Source: Folioceros fuciformis (taxonomy: Eukaryota > Anthocerotophyta > Anthocerotopsida > Anthocerotales). From it: a DNA stretch of 64,000 nt. The position numbers were made by a program, and so were the translations under genes. The number at the start of each line of letters is the position of its first letter. The stretch's first letter is position 1. The DNA is taken from assembly GCA_049999805.1 (NCBI GenBank), contig JBNGIO010006257.1, forward strand, positions 81,675 to 145,674, written 5' to 3'. The notes beneath the pieces were generated by a model. The model was not told the origin of the DNA, ran no database searches, and was given only the letters and a program-made list of their open reading frames with translations. Below are positions 35,010 to 47,217 of the stretch, piece after piece.

Positions 35010-38000
35010 CTGTTGAACACACAACCGACGTGCACATGGTGTTAGAAGCTACATACGGAGTGCACATAAGGAAGAGCGGTAACAAAGCGGTTACATCATC
35101 AGCGCCATGGTGACATGAAGCAAGCAGGCAAGACAGCCCCGGGCCGCAGCAAACCTTACCAACAAATCTGCCTTGTGAAAAGCCGTTCAGGAATCAGCAG
35201 TGAAAGGGACATGAAGGACGGGGGACTGGAGGAAATGAAATTTTAATCACGAGGTGACCAAGCAGCTACACTGACATCCTTCCTGTAGTACATGCTGCAG
35301 CCCAGGCAGAGTGAGAAGACTGTGTACAAACAGCATCCCGGCCAGTGAACCGATCCCCTGGGCTGTCCTGACAGAGCAGAGATGCCCCATGAGGATCTAC
35401 AAGAGCTGAAGAAAGGCTGTACATGCTGCGAAATGGTTGTTCACGATAAAGGCAAGGTTCAGGCAGAAGGCAGAAACTTGCGAAAAGAGGTCACAGTGAC
35501 GGACTCTTGGCAGCTCGTTTCACCTCCTGCCGCAGGACTTGGGTGAAAAGTCAGTTACAGTAGCAAAAAAGAAGAATGCTTTGAAAGCAAGGAGCTGTAA
35601 GGAGTTGGCCATGTTTTCCAAGCAAGAGCCATTCCAGCAGCTGTCACAAAAGAAACCTGTATGGAAACAGCAAAATTGACACACTAGAGAGTCCCAATAC
35701 GGTACGCAACGTTGGACGGTGTCACCCGTGGTGTACTCAAACGCAGCATTTGTTGGTCCAGGACACACAGAAGCAGCTGAGAAGACAGTAGACGAAGAGA
35801 CTCATGTACCGCACCATATAATGGGTGGTAATTTGACATATTTCCTAAGCAGCGATAGGAATCTCGGGCGGCTGAGAGCACTAGCATAACAAGAGTCCAG
35901 AATTGGATTGCAGGACACTGGTAGGTTTCGCACATGCGGAGTCAATGCAGGTCAGGAATCTTAAGCCAATTCGACGGGCCTTGAAACAAGGCACTGAACT
36001 GCACTGAGCACTGAGAGAGCGGAATGAGAAAGCTAGCTAAGCATGGCGCAGCGAGCGGGTCCCCCATGGCAACGGATTAAACAGACTGAGTGAGTGGCGG
36101 CCGTTCGAAGCAAAATTTCGCAACCGGGGATGCGGCACGGCAAGGCGAGGCAAAGGCGAGGCAAGGCAAAGCAAGGCAAGGCGAGGCAAGGCAAAGCAAG
36201 GCAAGGCAAAGCAAAGCAAAGCAAAGGAGAGGAGAGGCAAGGCATGGCAAGGCAAGGCACGACACGCCACGCCACGGCAGGGCACGGCACGGCGCGGCAC
36301 TGCAAAGCTCTCTTGTCCGCTGGCTCGCCAAAGATTTTTGTGTGTCACATGGCCACCTCCCAGCGACAAAAATTGGACGCGTACCTGCATTGCGTGCGTC
36401 ATATGGGCGAGCGGAAGCAGGGCACGACGTTGCTGGTGCAGATGCTGACGCGAAGGTCAACTCGCAACGCTGCTGCTGGTGCCGATGGAGCTCCACGGCT
36501 GCCCCAATGACACAGGCGCCCGCAGGCTCAGGCTCAAGCTCATTGCTGCAACCACGTGGTGCCTGACATGACCCAATCGTCTCCCTGCTCCTGGCCGCGG
36601 CCGAGGATTCTCGCCTACGCGCTTCATGGTAATCGATCTACATGCTTCTTCTCCAATTGCCGCATTCCCGCCCACCGCGAGCTGAGAGCAGCGCAGGCCA
36701 AATGGAAGGCGGGAGCAGAGGAGGCGGCGTGAGGCGCAACAGGAGGAGTTGGGCAGGAGTAGTAATGGGGGAAAGGGGGAGGAGCAGTGACGTGAAATGG
36801 GAAGCTTCGGAGACGTGAGCTCGCTGGGCAGCTGGAGTCGCGGGAGCAGCAGAGTTCTCTTTTAAGGCACGTTCTGTCAGCACACTCACTCACTCCTCTC
36901 CTGATCAGTGCGTGGGTTGTATCCTACTGGAAGGTGGAAGCAGAGCCATCGTCCAGGGAGCGGGACTGGCTGGGCGAGTCGTGACGGTGTCCGAGAGGAT
37001 TGTGTGTGCAACTCCATGCCATGATGATGATGACTGGCAGGGCTGGCCGTGCCGTGCCTTGGGTTGGGTTGGGTTGGGTTGCCTTTCCCTGCGCTCTGGC
37101 CCTGTCCCTGGCCCCCTGGCCCTGTCCCTGGCACTGGCTCGTCACGACCTTCTTCCTCCTCCTCCTCGTCTTCCGCCGGGCCAGCCAAACAAAAAAGTCG
37201 AATACGACGTGAACGGAACGGAAGCGAGAGGTTTGACGTGCTCCAGTTGAAACATTTTTTGTTACCTCTTTCTTTCCCGGAGGGCCCCACCATCCGGGAG
37301 ACAATCCCCTCCCCGAGTCTGCCAACGCTCTTGGTTCATCATTGGGGCAATAAATTCACCCCCGTCCCCCTCCCATTCCCGCTCCTCCCCGCCCCGTTTT
37401 TCACTCCCAGTGAAACTCTCCACCGTTTTTACGACATGCGCATGTCATTACCCTGTCAAGCCCGTCAAGCGTGACACCAGAATCAGAATCGGTCGGATTC
37501 CGCGATATAGAATCGCGCATCGCTAAAAGATGCGTCAATTTTTTCTCCTAAATAAAACTGAAATGGCAGCCAAAAAAAACAATTCACCCTGCGAATATTC
37601 ATCTTCCATGCGTACGTACCGTATGTGGCAGGCAGACCTTTATTTTGAACCGTACGAGTTCGTGAAGGTGACGGTTTTGAGCTGCAGGCGTCTTGATGGC
37701 GCTGGATACATCCACCTGCGTCACGCCTCCGTTCCGTCCACATATCCAGTTTTACATATCATTTTTTCTTACACCGGCTTACGCCTGTTGGTGGGTTCCC
37801 ACTCTCCGAACTCTTTGAGATTCGACGAAAGAAGGCCTCGGATTCCGCAGGTTTGGTTTTTTCGGGTTTTTTTCTTTTCTAAAGGAAGAAAGAAACAAAG
37901 AAAGAGAGAGAGTGTGTATCCGGGCTCCTCAAGCTCAGGGTTCGACCCGAATGAGGCTTTTGAGGGACACTTTCCCCCAAGATCCTTTTGAGAGCAACCA

Positions 38001-38843
38001 ACAGAGGTTGTCAGGGCCAGGGCCAAGGCCAGGGCAATGTCAGGGGGTCTAGGTTTGTGTGCCTTCCGGAGATGGTTTCTCTAGATCGTTTGTAAAATAG
38101 TCAAGGGCGGGCGGATTTGCAAAACCAAGAGAATGAGGGGCAGAAGGTCAAAACTTGCTTTGCTTTCTCGTCGCCTTGCCTTGCCTTGTATCGCCTCCCA
38201 GGGCCATGTACTCGGGACAGGGACAGGCACAACAGACCAAGTCTCTCTCGTTTCACGAGTTTCCATGTAAGACCACGTCTTTCGCCCCTTCCGAGCCAAG
38301 TCATAATCACCGTAAGTTCTCATGTTTCTGTCACACAGCCTGCAAACCAGACATGGTGGAATACACAGAGATCTCGTCAGTGAGGACCACTGGACCAGGC
38401 ATGATACGCACCAGCTTGGCAGAGAAAGACATCGTAGCACGCGGGGTGTTCTCGTGATGTTGGGAAATGGTACACACACTTACATTTGTACGTTTCTCAT
38501 CAACAGGCCCACAGGGAGTGCACAGTGCTTGCTCCTGGGAGACTGGGCTGACCATAAAGACACAAGAATTAGTCTAGTATATACAAATGGTTTCATCTGT
38601 GGCACATACTAGCTTGCTGCTACAAATAGACTCTGCCAGGGCTCACAGCGCAACAAAGGGCTGTCATGTCATGTCAACAAAGCTGTTTAAATGAACTCGT
38701 GAAATGCCCAAGTTTTAGAACAAAACAAGGGAAATAGCACGAGAAGGGGCGTAGCAAAGACTACGAGCTAGGGGAACCAAACTGACAACAAAGACACGGT
38801 CGGTCAAGTCTGCAATAAGGGCGCAGCACGAAACCAGCCTGCT
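35010..38843. other. Intergenic: bHLH 5' region, pentanucleotide repeat, no other gene
   Basis: The left part should hold the 5' UTR and promoter of the bHLH gene. The pentanucleotide array (36135-36301) is listed separately. A (GGTTG)n tract occurs at about 37063-37081, and repeated CCCTGGCCC lies near 37110. Long frames on both strands between 36.0 and 37.4 kb follow from this low-complexity GC-rich DNA. No conserved domain seen to 38.84 kb. Confidence 0.5.
36135..36301. repeat. Degenerate (GGCAA)n pentanucleotide array
   Basis: About 165 bp made of GGCAA and its variants (GCAAA, GGCGA), shading into GGCAC/GACAC units at the right end. Because 5 and 3 are coprime and the unit lacks stops, several frames on both strands are open here without being genes. 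Confidence 0.9.
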
Positions 38844-40473
38844 TCAAGGACTCCACCCATCGTACTCGTCCGCAAACATGTCGTCCACCATGAACATCTC
38901 ATCAAATACATCACCGTCCGAGTCCAGCTGCGACGCCATGCACCATTCCTCCAAGTCACTCAGCCAGATCTCATCATAGCGATCATCGTAGCTGTCCCAG
39001 GGATCGCCCACATCATCATCATCATCATCATCATCCAGATCATCGTCCTCATATACATCGCGATGAGTCTTGAACAGCCACGTCTTGAGCTTCTTCACCT
39101 TGCCTTGAAGTTCCTCATCCATTATCAGTTTGCCGCAATTGCGCACATCCAGGTATTGCAGGTCCTTGCAAGACTCCAGTATTGCCAGCAATCCAGTGTT
39201 CGAGAATTGCCCATATTTCAGCTCAAGGTGCTGCAGCTTGGACATGTTCTGTGCGATTGCAAGTGCCTCGCTCTCAGATGACACGTCACTCCCTCCTCGC
39301 ATGCGCCTCCTGAGGTCAAGCAAATTGCCAGCCTTCTTGCCGATGTTCTCAAGAGCCACCTCCGACAGCACCTGACAGTGACTGATGTTCAGTTGCATCA
39401 GAGCTGGGAACTTGACTTCCTCGTCAAAGAAACAGCCATCCGAAATGGGACTGTTCGGAATGAAGAGCTTCCTCAGATGCGCGCATCTGCAAGGGCAAAA
39501 ACCACGCACACGTCAACAACACACGGCCAGATACACCCCTCCTCTGCCAAAAACTCGCACCATAAGACAAGACGTGCGATACCTCGGTAGTCAAACATTC
39601 CTTTATTTGTTTTCCTTCTTACCCTTCTTACCCATCACAAGGCAAACAATCCGAAACAGCCAAGACACATTTTAACCACAAGTGATCCGAGACCGAGCAG
39701 AGCCAAACATCCAACAGTAAACTGCCCACACGAACAAGATTCGACGGCGGATGAACAGCATGAGAAACCAGCACCACCTTGTCGCAACGTATCGAATGGA
39801 GTCGTCAGACCCGACGTTTGTGACAATGAGCTCCTGAAGACCACCGCAGCTACGATCAACCACCAGCCTCACCATGCGATCCACTGTACCCGTCCGATCC
39901 TTGTCCGTCTTGCTCCACTCCTTCTTACTCCAGCTGGAAAGGTCCACGACCTAATGAAGCCATGAAGCTGCAAGGTGAAAAGACGACACCACTGCCAAAC
40001 ACAGGCCAGGAATCCAGATCCAGCATTCCAAGAAACTCATGCCAAGAACAACGAATCACCTGCCAGCACGAAGGATCCAGAGCAGCTCTCCTCCAAGACT
40101 TGCACACCAGTGGCACCACATTCATGAGCTCCTCGAACGACAGCCTACTGAAGATGGCTGCCAGAGCTTCCGGCAGCATGTCTGCCCAGGCGCACAAATC
40201 TTGCATCAGGGCTTCCTCAGGCTTCCCCTCCTCCGACGGTCTTGCAGATCCCGACTCTGCTCCGAGCGAAGGGTCATCAGAATTTCTGTCTGTCCCGCTC
40301 CCCACAGGCGGCACCAGCTGCCCACCAGCCATGCCATCGGCCATGTCAGGCCACCAAACCCTCCTCTCCGCTCTCTCGGCCATCAGCCACCTGCATAACT
40401 GCTTTAACACCCAGCAAACCCCCAAGCCGACAGCACCATGCAGTACTATGTCACTCTTCCACCCAGTTTGCAT
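38844..40473 (-). CDS. F-box/LRR protein (SCF substrate receptor)
   Basis: Exons 40473-40060, 39950-39778 and 39486-38844 join in frame to 409 residues. The F-box (about 96-138: WADMLPEALAAIFSRL, LVCKSWRRAALDPSCW) should bind SKP1 in an SCF ubiquitin ligase. Exon 2 continues with VVDLSSW, the usual sequence after WK/Q in the At3g48880/FBW2-like group. Exon 3 holds degenerate leucine-rich repeats (CAHLRKLFIP, LMQLNISHCQ, LQHLELKYG, LQYLDVRNCG). The C-terminus is strikingly acidic: eight consecutive Asp within a D/E/Y-rich tail. The start is uncertain: residues 1-31 from the first ATG are hydrophobic and unlike the family, and Met31 or Met44 would suit better. Confidence 0.88.
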
Positions 40474-40689
40474 CTTGCTTGTATTGTTACCCGTCGCAGC
40501 CTACGGTTTTTGCGGACTACAGTACATAGTTTAGGTTTCCATGAGATGAAATTTTAACGCAGCTAAAACTTCTGTTTCTATAAGTATGTAAGTCTCTCAT
40601 TCAGCACTTTATAATAAGTGGACGGTACTCACTGGGACCTTGGAAATGCACCACCTATAAGCATGTGTTTTGCTTGGTTGCTGCCCTAG

Positions 40690-41555
40690 GTAGGCAATGC
40701 AATGCATTGCTACACATAGTGGGTAATGTATGGGCAATGCATTGCTAAATATGGTTGCTACTTCAGGCAAGTAGCTATACATGGTTGTTGTCCTAGGCAT
40801 GCAATGGATTGCTACACATAATCCTTGTCATAGGTAAATAAGCATAATTATACATGGCTGTTGTCCTCAGCAAGCAATGCATTGCTATACATGATTTTTG
40901 TCCTCAGCAGGCAATGCATTGCTACACATGATTATTGTCCTCACCAAGCAATGCACTGCTACACATGATTGTTCTCCTCCACAGTAATGTAATGCTATGT
41001 ATGGTTGTTGTCCTCGTCATTGCTAGACATGGTTGTTGTCCTTGGCAAGCAATGCATTGCTATTACACATGGTTCTTGTCCCACATGGTTGTTGTCTTTG
41101 GCAAGCAATGCATTGCTATTACATAGGGTTCTTGTCCCACATGGTTGTTGTCCTTGGTAAGCAATGCATTGCTATTACACATGGTTCTTGTCCTCAGCAA
41201 GCAATGCATTGTTACATATGGTTGTTGTCCTTAGTAGGCAATACATTACTACACATGGTTGTTGTCGTCGACAGGCAATGCAATGCTACATATGGTTGTT
41301 GTGCTCAACAGGCAATGCATTGCTAGACATGGTTGTTATCCTTGACAGGCAATGCAATACTACATATGGTTGTTGTTCTCAGCAAGTAATGCATTCCTAC
41401 ACATGGTTGGTGTCCTAAGTAGGCAATACATAGCTACAAATGGTTGTCGTCCTTAATAGGCGATGCAATGCTACATATAGTTGTTGTCCTTGGCAGGTAA
41501 TGCATTGTTACACATGGTTGTTGTCCTAGGCAGGCAATGCATTGCTACACTTCAT
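40690..41555. repeat. Satellite-like array, ~37-bp unit with palindromic core
   Basis: About 20 diverged head-to-tail copies of a unit built from GCAATGCATTGCT, ACACATGGTT and GTTGTCCT. Spacing is mostly 37 bp, with some copies expanded by internal duplication. GCAATGCATTGC is a perfect 12-bp palindrome. Open frames across it read the repeat and are not genes. Confidence 0.93.
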
Positions 41556-41700
41556 ATTCTCATATCCTCAGTAGCCAAGTAAGAAGGAAATAAGAAGGCT
41601 ACTTTCCTAGTAGCCTTACATTCTACCCAACAATGGGGTTGAAACAATCTTGTTTTCTGTAAAAGTATATAGCATGAGCCCTTGTTGCTAAACAAAGAAC

Positions 41701-41901
41701 TATGGAGTATGTGAATAACCCATTGCGAGTGACTAAATCTGATCAAACTCGAGGTTGAATCCCAAAATATGGAGTATGTGAATAGCCCATTGCGAATGAC
41801 TAAATCTAATCAAACCCTAGGTTGAATCCTAAAATATGAAGTATGTGAATAGCCCATTGCGAGTGACTAAATCCAATCAAACCTGAGGTTGAATCCCAAA
41901 A
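41701..41901. repeat. Tandem repeat, 3 x 67 bp
   Basis: Three copies starting at 41701, 41768 and 41835 with core GAGTATGTGAATAGCCCATT; about 90% alike. Confidence 0.9.
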
Positions 41902-42099
41902 CTTCCTCGTAAGAGAAACACCAAGGAATGTGCATGCTTACCGTAGCGATCACTGAACAAAGTACTAAGGGTTGCATCTTGAAAAGCATTTTAACATTTT
42001 GAATCAACCCATTACTGCATCCTCCATTAATTTTATATGGTTTCGTCTTCTTCTTCCAAGAGAACCATTTCTTTTCCATTCGAAGAAACTTGTTTTTTT

Positions 42100-42248
42100 T
42101 GTTACAAAAGTGGTTCTCACTAATGTCAAGCATGATCATGTGTTGTCGTTACAAAAGTGGTTCTCACTAATGTCAAGCATGATCCTGTGTTGTCGCTTAG
42201 GTGTGGTTCTCACTAATGTCAAGCATGATCCTGTGTTGTCGCTTAGGT
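42100..42248. repeat. Tandem repeat, 3 x ~46 bp
   Basis: Three copies of GTGGTTCTCACTAATGTCAA followed by GCATGATC and TGTGTTGTCG, at about 42110, 42157 and 42203. Confidence 0.9.
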
Positions 42249-43450
42249 GCACGCACAAAGTAATTACTTAATAATTAAGTTATAGCATTGACAATGATTA
42301 ATAAATATTAATAAGATAATTATATAATATAATATATAATCAACTAAATGTGTGGACATGGAGTGGATTTTGTGGTGTCTGAAAGAAGCAAACGCTTCAC
42401 TTTTACAAGCTTGCTACAGGCTTTTATGCAAGCTACTTGAAGCTTGCTGCAGCCACGTCCACATAACTACTTCCTTGGAGGCCTAGGTTATTGTGTAGAG
42501 GGCGGTTGTGTTTCTGCCTATATGGTGGCCTCCGTAACCTTTCTGTTGAGGCTCCCTTACAAGCCCACAACTTACATCTCAAAGGATATAATATCCAATT
42601 AGAGATTTTATCACAAGAGAAGGAGGAGGAATTCATCTTTCACAAGGGGCATGTAAAGAAAACCCTCTTGCAAGGTTACTTTATTTATGTTGCTTATTTG
42701 TTGTGTGATGTTGTTATTTAGTCTTCCAATGTTGCATGTCCTGCGATTACACATTGTGTTTATTGACACATGGGAACCATACTATGTACTTCAAAATCTT
42801 TGTCGTTGTACACAAAAGGGAAAGTTAAAAAGGTTTTTCGATATAATCACCTAGTGTTATGTTAGTGAAAAAGAACAAGTACATACTTAGGCAACTATTA
42901 ACTTGAAGGGTGTGTGAGTATTTTGGGTTCAATCCCATATATCGAAATGAATACTTCATTTTGAAAAAGCTAAAGAAAGAAAGACGTAATTTATCATCTA
43001 CCCTAAGACCGAGGTAGAGGAAACAAATCTTGAAAAGCCATCACCTCATAAAATTCCATATTGTATTTAGGGTTAGGGTTAGGGTTAGGGTTATATTATA
43101 ATAGTAATTATTTAAATACATATATTTACAAATAAAAATAGATTAATAAAGATAACTACTTACTTATGTAGAGTAGGGGACTTTCTTAATAAAGAAACCA
43201 TCTAGGTTGTTAAAAAAACAACACGTGTTCACTTCTTAAAGAGTAGCTTTCTAATTTTAAAATTTTCTTATCCATGCTCATGATCGGTCTATAAGTATCA
43301 TCATGTAGGTGGTGTCATAACATTAAACTTATCCAAGACAAGTGAATCCACATGCATTCCATACTAAAATTTTAATATTTTTTATTATATTAATTGTTTC
43401 GTAAAGTTTCAACTTTATTACATTATAAGTACTACCCCCTATACCTTGTG
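42249..43450. other. AT-rich intergenic DNA upstream of the RNase III gene
   Basis: No gene seen. Contains AT-rich TATAATATAAT runs (about 42300-42340) and a telomere-like tract at 43066-43093. Confidence 0.5.
43066..43093. repeat. Interstitial telomere-like tract
   Basis: TTTAGGG followed by three further TTAGGG units. Only the first unit is the plant 7-mer; the rest are 6-mers. Confidence 0.8.
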
Positions 43451-44788
43451 ATGGAAGACCCAAAACTTCTCCCTCCAAGTGAAGCCATCCATGAGCTTGA
43501 ACGAATATTAGGTTATACATTTATAGATAAAAGTATTCTCTTGCAAGCAATAACTCACAAATCCCTTAGGAATGACAAATGCTATGAGGTGAGAAAGGAG
43601 TTAAATTTATTTAAAATAAATAAATAAAATATGAAATCACATGATGTTAAAGATAGGTATTTATATCGTTTCTTATAAATCATGTGTTGTGATTTATTGT
43701 TGTATCAGAGACTTGAACATCTAGGAGATAGCTTACTTAATTTTATGTTAAGTAAGTACTTCTATAATACATACCCCGATGCCTCAGAAGGGGACATGAC
43801 CCACATGAGGATAATGATGGCAAATAACGAGTCGCTTGCCAAAATTGCAAAAAAGCATAATATCGGCTCATACATACAACATAATGACAAACAAATTCAT
43901 GCACGACTCATAACGTGCTCTAACAATACTCATGTTATGAATGAAAAAGAAAGATGTTTAAAGGTATTGATTTAATTTTATTGAAATTGATGCATGTGCG
44001 GTGTATGTTTGTATGTTCAACATGACAATTTTATTAGAATAACTAGATAACTTATGTCAACACGTTGTTTTGAATAGATTTTAGCAGATGTCATAGAAAG
44101 CATAATAGGTGCAATTTTTCTTGATACAAAAGAAGATATTCAAAGAACATGGGAAATCACGCAACCTCTTCTATCACCCATTGTCACTTTACAACGTAAA
44201 AATATGAGTTCGATTGAAGAATCTCAAAATAAATTAAGTAAGCTTTCTTACAAAGTAATCTTTTGGTAATTGAAAACATGAATTTGTATCTAAATTCTGG
44301 TTTTCCTTTTGTAGAGGACGGAAGTTATAATGAGCATTCGCCAAAAGTTTCTCTTTCTCAATATAAGTCGAAACTTAATGAAATTTGTTTGCAAAGACGT
44401 TGGCATTTACCAGTATACATTGTAGACACCATGATAGGATCCCTTCATGAGACAAGGTAAGATATAGTTTTTATATATTTAAAATAGAAAGCTACAACTT
44501 AACAGTCATGCTTATCACTAATGTTTTTCAATGTTTAGATTCACATGTACAGTGAAGCTCGGGATCACGAATTCCAATACCAATGACATTATTCACACTA
44601 TTGTTTGTAGAGGTAGCCCTCAAACAAATAAGAAAGAGGCTGAAAGTGCAGCAGCTCAAGTTGTACTTAAGAAACTCTTCTCTCAAGAACAACTTGTTCA
44701 GGGTTCTCGTAAGAGATTTCACAACGTTTGTAAGAATATAGAACATCAACCTATCTACTACAATAATAGCCCATTGAGAAGAGTTTAA
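43451..44788 (+). CDS. RNase III-like protein with dsRNA-binding domain (RTL type)
   Basis: Exons 43451-43588, 43709-43963, 44078-44237, 44315-44456 and 44539-44788 join in frame to 314 residues, slightly short for plant RNASE THREE-LIKE proteins (about 290-390). One RNase III domain: RLEHLGDSLLNF (47-58) supplies E49 and D53, EGDMTHMR the conserved acidic helix, and LADVIESIIGAIFLD (133-147) D135 and E138. The four metal-binding acids are therefore all present and activity is plausible. A double-stranded-RNA-binding domain follows (about 195-290: YKSKLNEIC, FTCTVKLG, KKEAESAAAQVVLKKL). Such enzymes cut dsRNA and rRNA precursors or affect small RNAs. Codon use is strongly AT-rich, unlike the GC-rich genes elsewhere in the window. 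Confidence 0.92.
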
Positions 44789-45653
44789 ACAAGTACAAGT
44801 GCAAGACATGAGCCAAAGCAATTGGTTGCGTGTATAGTTAAGCACACCATATTTTGTCACCATGGCAATTAATGTTGTTTTAAGTGGAAAGTGTATGGAT
44901 AAACAAAAAGACTTTAGGGCATGAATTTTTAGCCGTACACACTTTGTTACAAGGACAAATTAAAATGGGCTACTTATCACACATGTTCAATAATTATGAA
45001 TGAATCTTTTATTCACTGAGGGAGAATGGGTTTGTGTTATTGATATGGTCATCATAGATCCATAAAGACCTCTCAAAGATGATATGATAGGTTATAGTTA
45101 GGTAAAGTTATCCACAACATAAATTATACTTAAAGGCATATGATTTATGAACAATTGCATAGGTAGAATTTAAATGTTCTTCTTATGCTGAACACTTTAA
45201 TCGAATCTAATTATCATAGTTTAGTGTGTATCATAGGGTGATAGTATCATAGTGTGATTCCACACAATTCAAGAAAAACACTGGTGATAGAGCATTAGTA
45301 ACTCTAATTTGTGTGGAAAAGGTGTTGTCTCTGCCACTCTCAAGTCAGGAACTTATTAGGAGTAGAATTGACAGCGTGAATTCCAATATAAATCGTGCAA
45401 TTTCATAATGCAAACAAGAAATTAAGTAAGGCATCAACTACTTGATTGATCTTCTGCAACTTATGAACCTTAGGCTATAAGAATTTGTAACTAACGGCCC
45501 TCATGCAGTTGTGGATCAGCAGAACCATGTCTTGAGCACTTTCGCTACAATTGAGAGGAGCAGTCCTAGCGGAGGTGCAATCCGTAGGAGGATTTGAAGT
45601 GTCGCTAGACAACATGCAGCCCTTTGCAATGTAGATCATGTTTGCAACAATTT

Positions 45654-45753
45654 NNNNNNNNNNNNNNNNNNNNNNNNNNNNNNNNNNNNNNNNNNNNNNN
45701 NNNNNNNNNNNNNNNNNNNNNNNNNNNNNNNNNNNNNNNNNNNNNNNNNNNNN
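45654..45753. other. Assembly gap (100 N) with identical flanks
   Basis: Bases 45607-45653 and 45754-45800 are the same 47-bp sequence (starting AGACAACATGCAGCCCTTTG). Both contig ends therefore carry the same bases. Confidence 0.97.
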
Positions 45754-47097
45754 AGACAACATGCAGCCCTTTGCAATGTAGATCATGTTTGCAACAATTT
45801 GATGCAGGTAGGCGCCTACCTGCAGCAAAGGGACATAACCATGGTTTATGGTGGTAAAGACCCAGCCTCAGTTAAATCCCTGTTATGGAGAATTTGGGGA
45901 TAGGTTTTAATTGCTGCAGAGGGGATAAGAAAGGCATCTCTGAGGAAGTTTAAGTGCAGGCATTGGAGACAAGCTGGTTTCCTCGCCGCAGGGAACGAGA
46001 TGAGGTGGAACCACTCGTGCCCTTGGAGGTGTTGAGATCTCCTTGATTGCAACAATCACACATCACATGTTAGTACTCCCTCATTGGTACGCAGTATTCT
46101 TCGTAGTTGCTACGTCAGAGGACTAAGAGGGTAGCGGATAGTTAGTGTCATAATCTTAGGGGGATTGGCTCCTTATTCCCCATTTCACGCCTTGTATCCT
46201 TTAACGGCGCAAGCTGTCATAATCCGATCTTTTCCACAAGAAAAAAAGGGACATGATCGTTAGTTCTCAAACCCTAATTCATGTTTTTTTTTTTTTTTGA
46301 AACGATATGAGTTTTTAGGGTTATGGCGTTGTAACCTTTTCTTTATGTCTGATTGCTTTGCTGAGGATGTTTAGCAAACTAATTGTATTAACAAGTCTCT
46401 AAGCTTCAATCATGTTATAGAGTACACACAACATGGCCATTTATATGTCCATGTCCATTGGAACTCAATTGAATGTGCTAGTTAATCAGTTTGGTCATCT
46501 TTGCCTGCAACCAAACACAAGCATGGGTTCATACCAACCTTCAGCCTCGTTCACCTCTAAATTAAAGGAAAAGAATTCTGAGTCTACTTCCTCTGTGAGC
46601 AGAGGATCATTTAGGTCTCCTGTAGAGTATGACAACAATGACTCGGGCTGCACCTAGCTGCTAGGCTAGGTTTTGGTTGGTGGGGCCTCTGGTTATCAGT
46701 GCATGTTGTGTGATGCATAATTCATAATCATACATTCAAAGCAAGGGCTTATGTGCATTATGCCAATATACGCAATGATGCTAATTTGACCATATCTATC
46801 ATAGGGGACATACATACACGGGATTGTTGTTGCTAAAGATATTGTATTTGCAGTTGGACAACACAAGCCGCGAGAACAAAAACCAACTATTATTCCCATA
46901 TCTAAACATGCTTATCGAGCTAGGGATTTTTGAGAAAGTGAAGGTTGGGTTTCTCTCTTAGTGGGTCACACTCATGATGAAGTGGACCAAATGTTCTCAT
47001 GGCATTTGAAGCACAAGGAGGCCAAGTCCCTTCCTATAATGACGGAGATATAACACAATGCATATACACCGGCCCCATAGGTAAAGATACTAACCAA

Positions 47098-47107
47098 NNN
47101 NNNNNNN
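47098..47107. other. Assembly gap (10 N)
   Basis: Ten Ns in AT-rich intergenic sequence. Confidence 0.99.
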
Positions 47108-47217
47108 TTTCTGGCTTTCCTCTCCTGGTAAGAGACTCTCTCTTTTGTCTCCTGGCTAGCTTCCTCTTCTAGACGGTCTTCAGATCCTATCAGAATGAGT
47201 GGGAGCACACTAGGGAG

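Larger units (their letters stand above)
44789..47217. other. Intergenic, AT-rich, two gaps, no gene seen
   Basis: No supported gene. Contains a 100-N gap (45654-45753) flanked by an identical 47-bp sequence, a poly-T run near 46287 and a 10-N gap (47098-47107). Short frames lack family motifs. Confidence 0.5.

Noticed and set aside
36037-36510. Long Lys/Arg/Gln/Ala-rich and Cys/Leu/Pro-rich frames on both strands
   Set aside because: They are translations of the (GGCAA)n pentanucleotide array, which lacks stops in several frames.
41033-41418. Frames encoding repeated HCY-WLL-type peptides
   Set aside because: They read the 37-bp satellite; the repeat, not a protein, explains the open frame.
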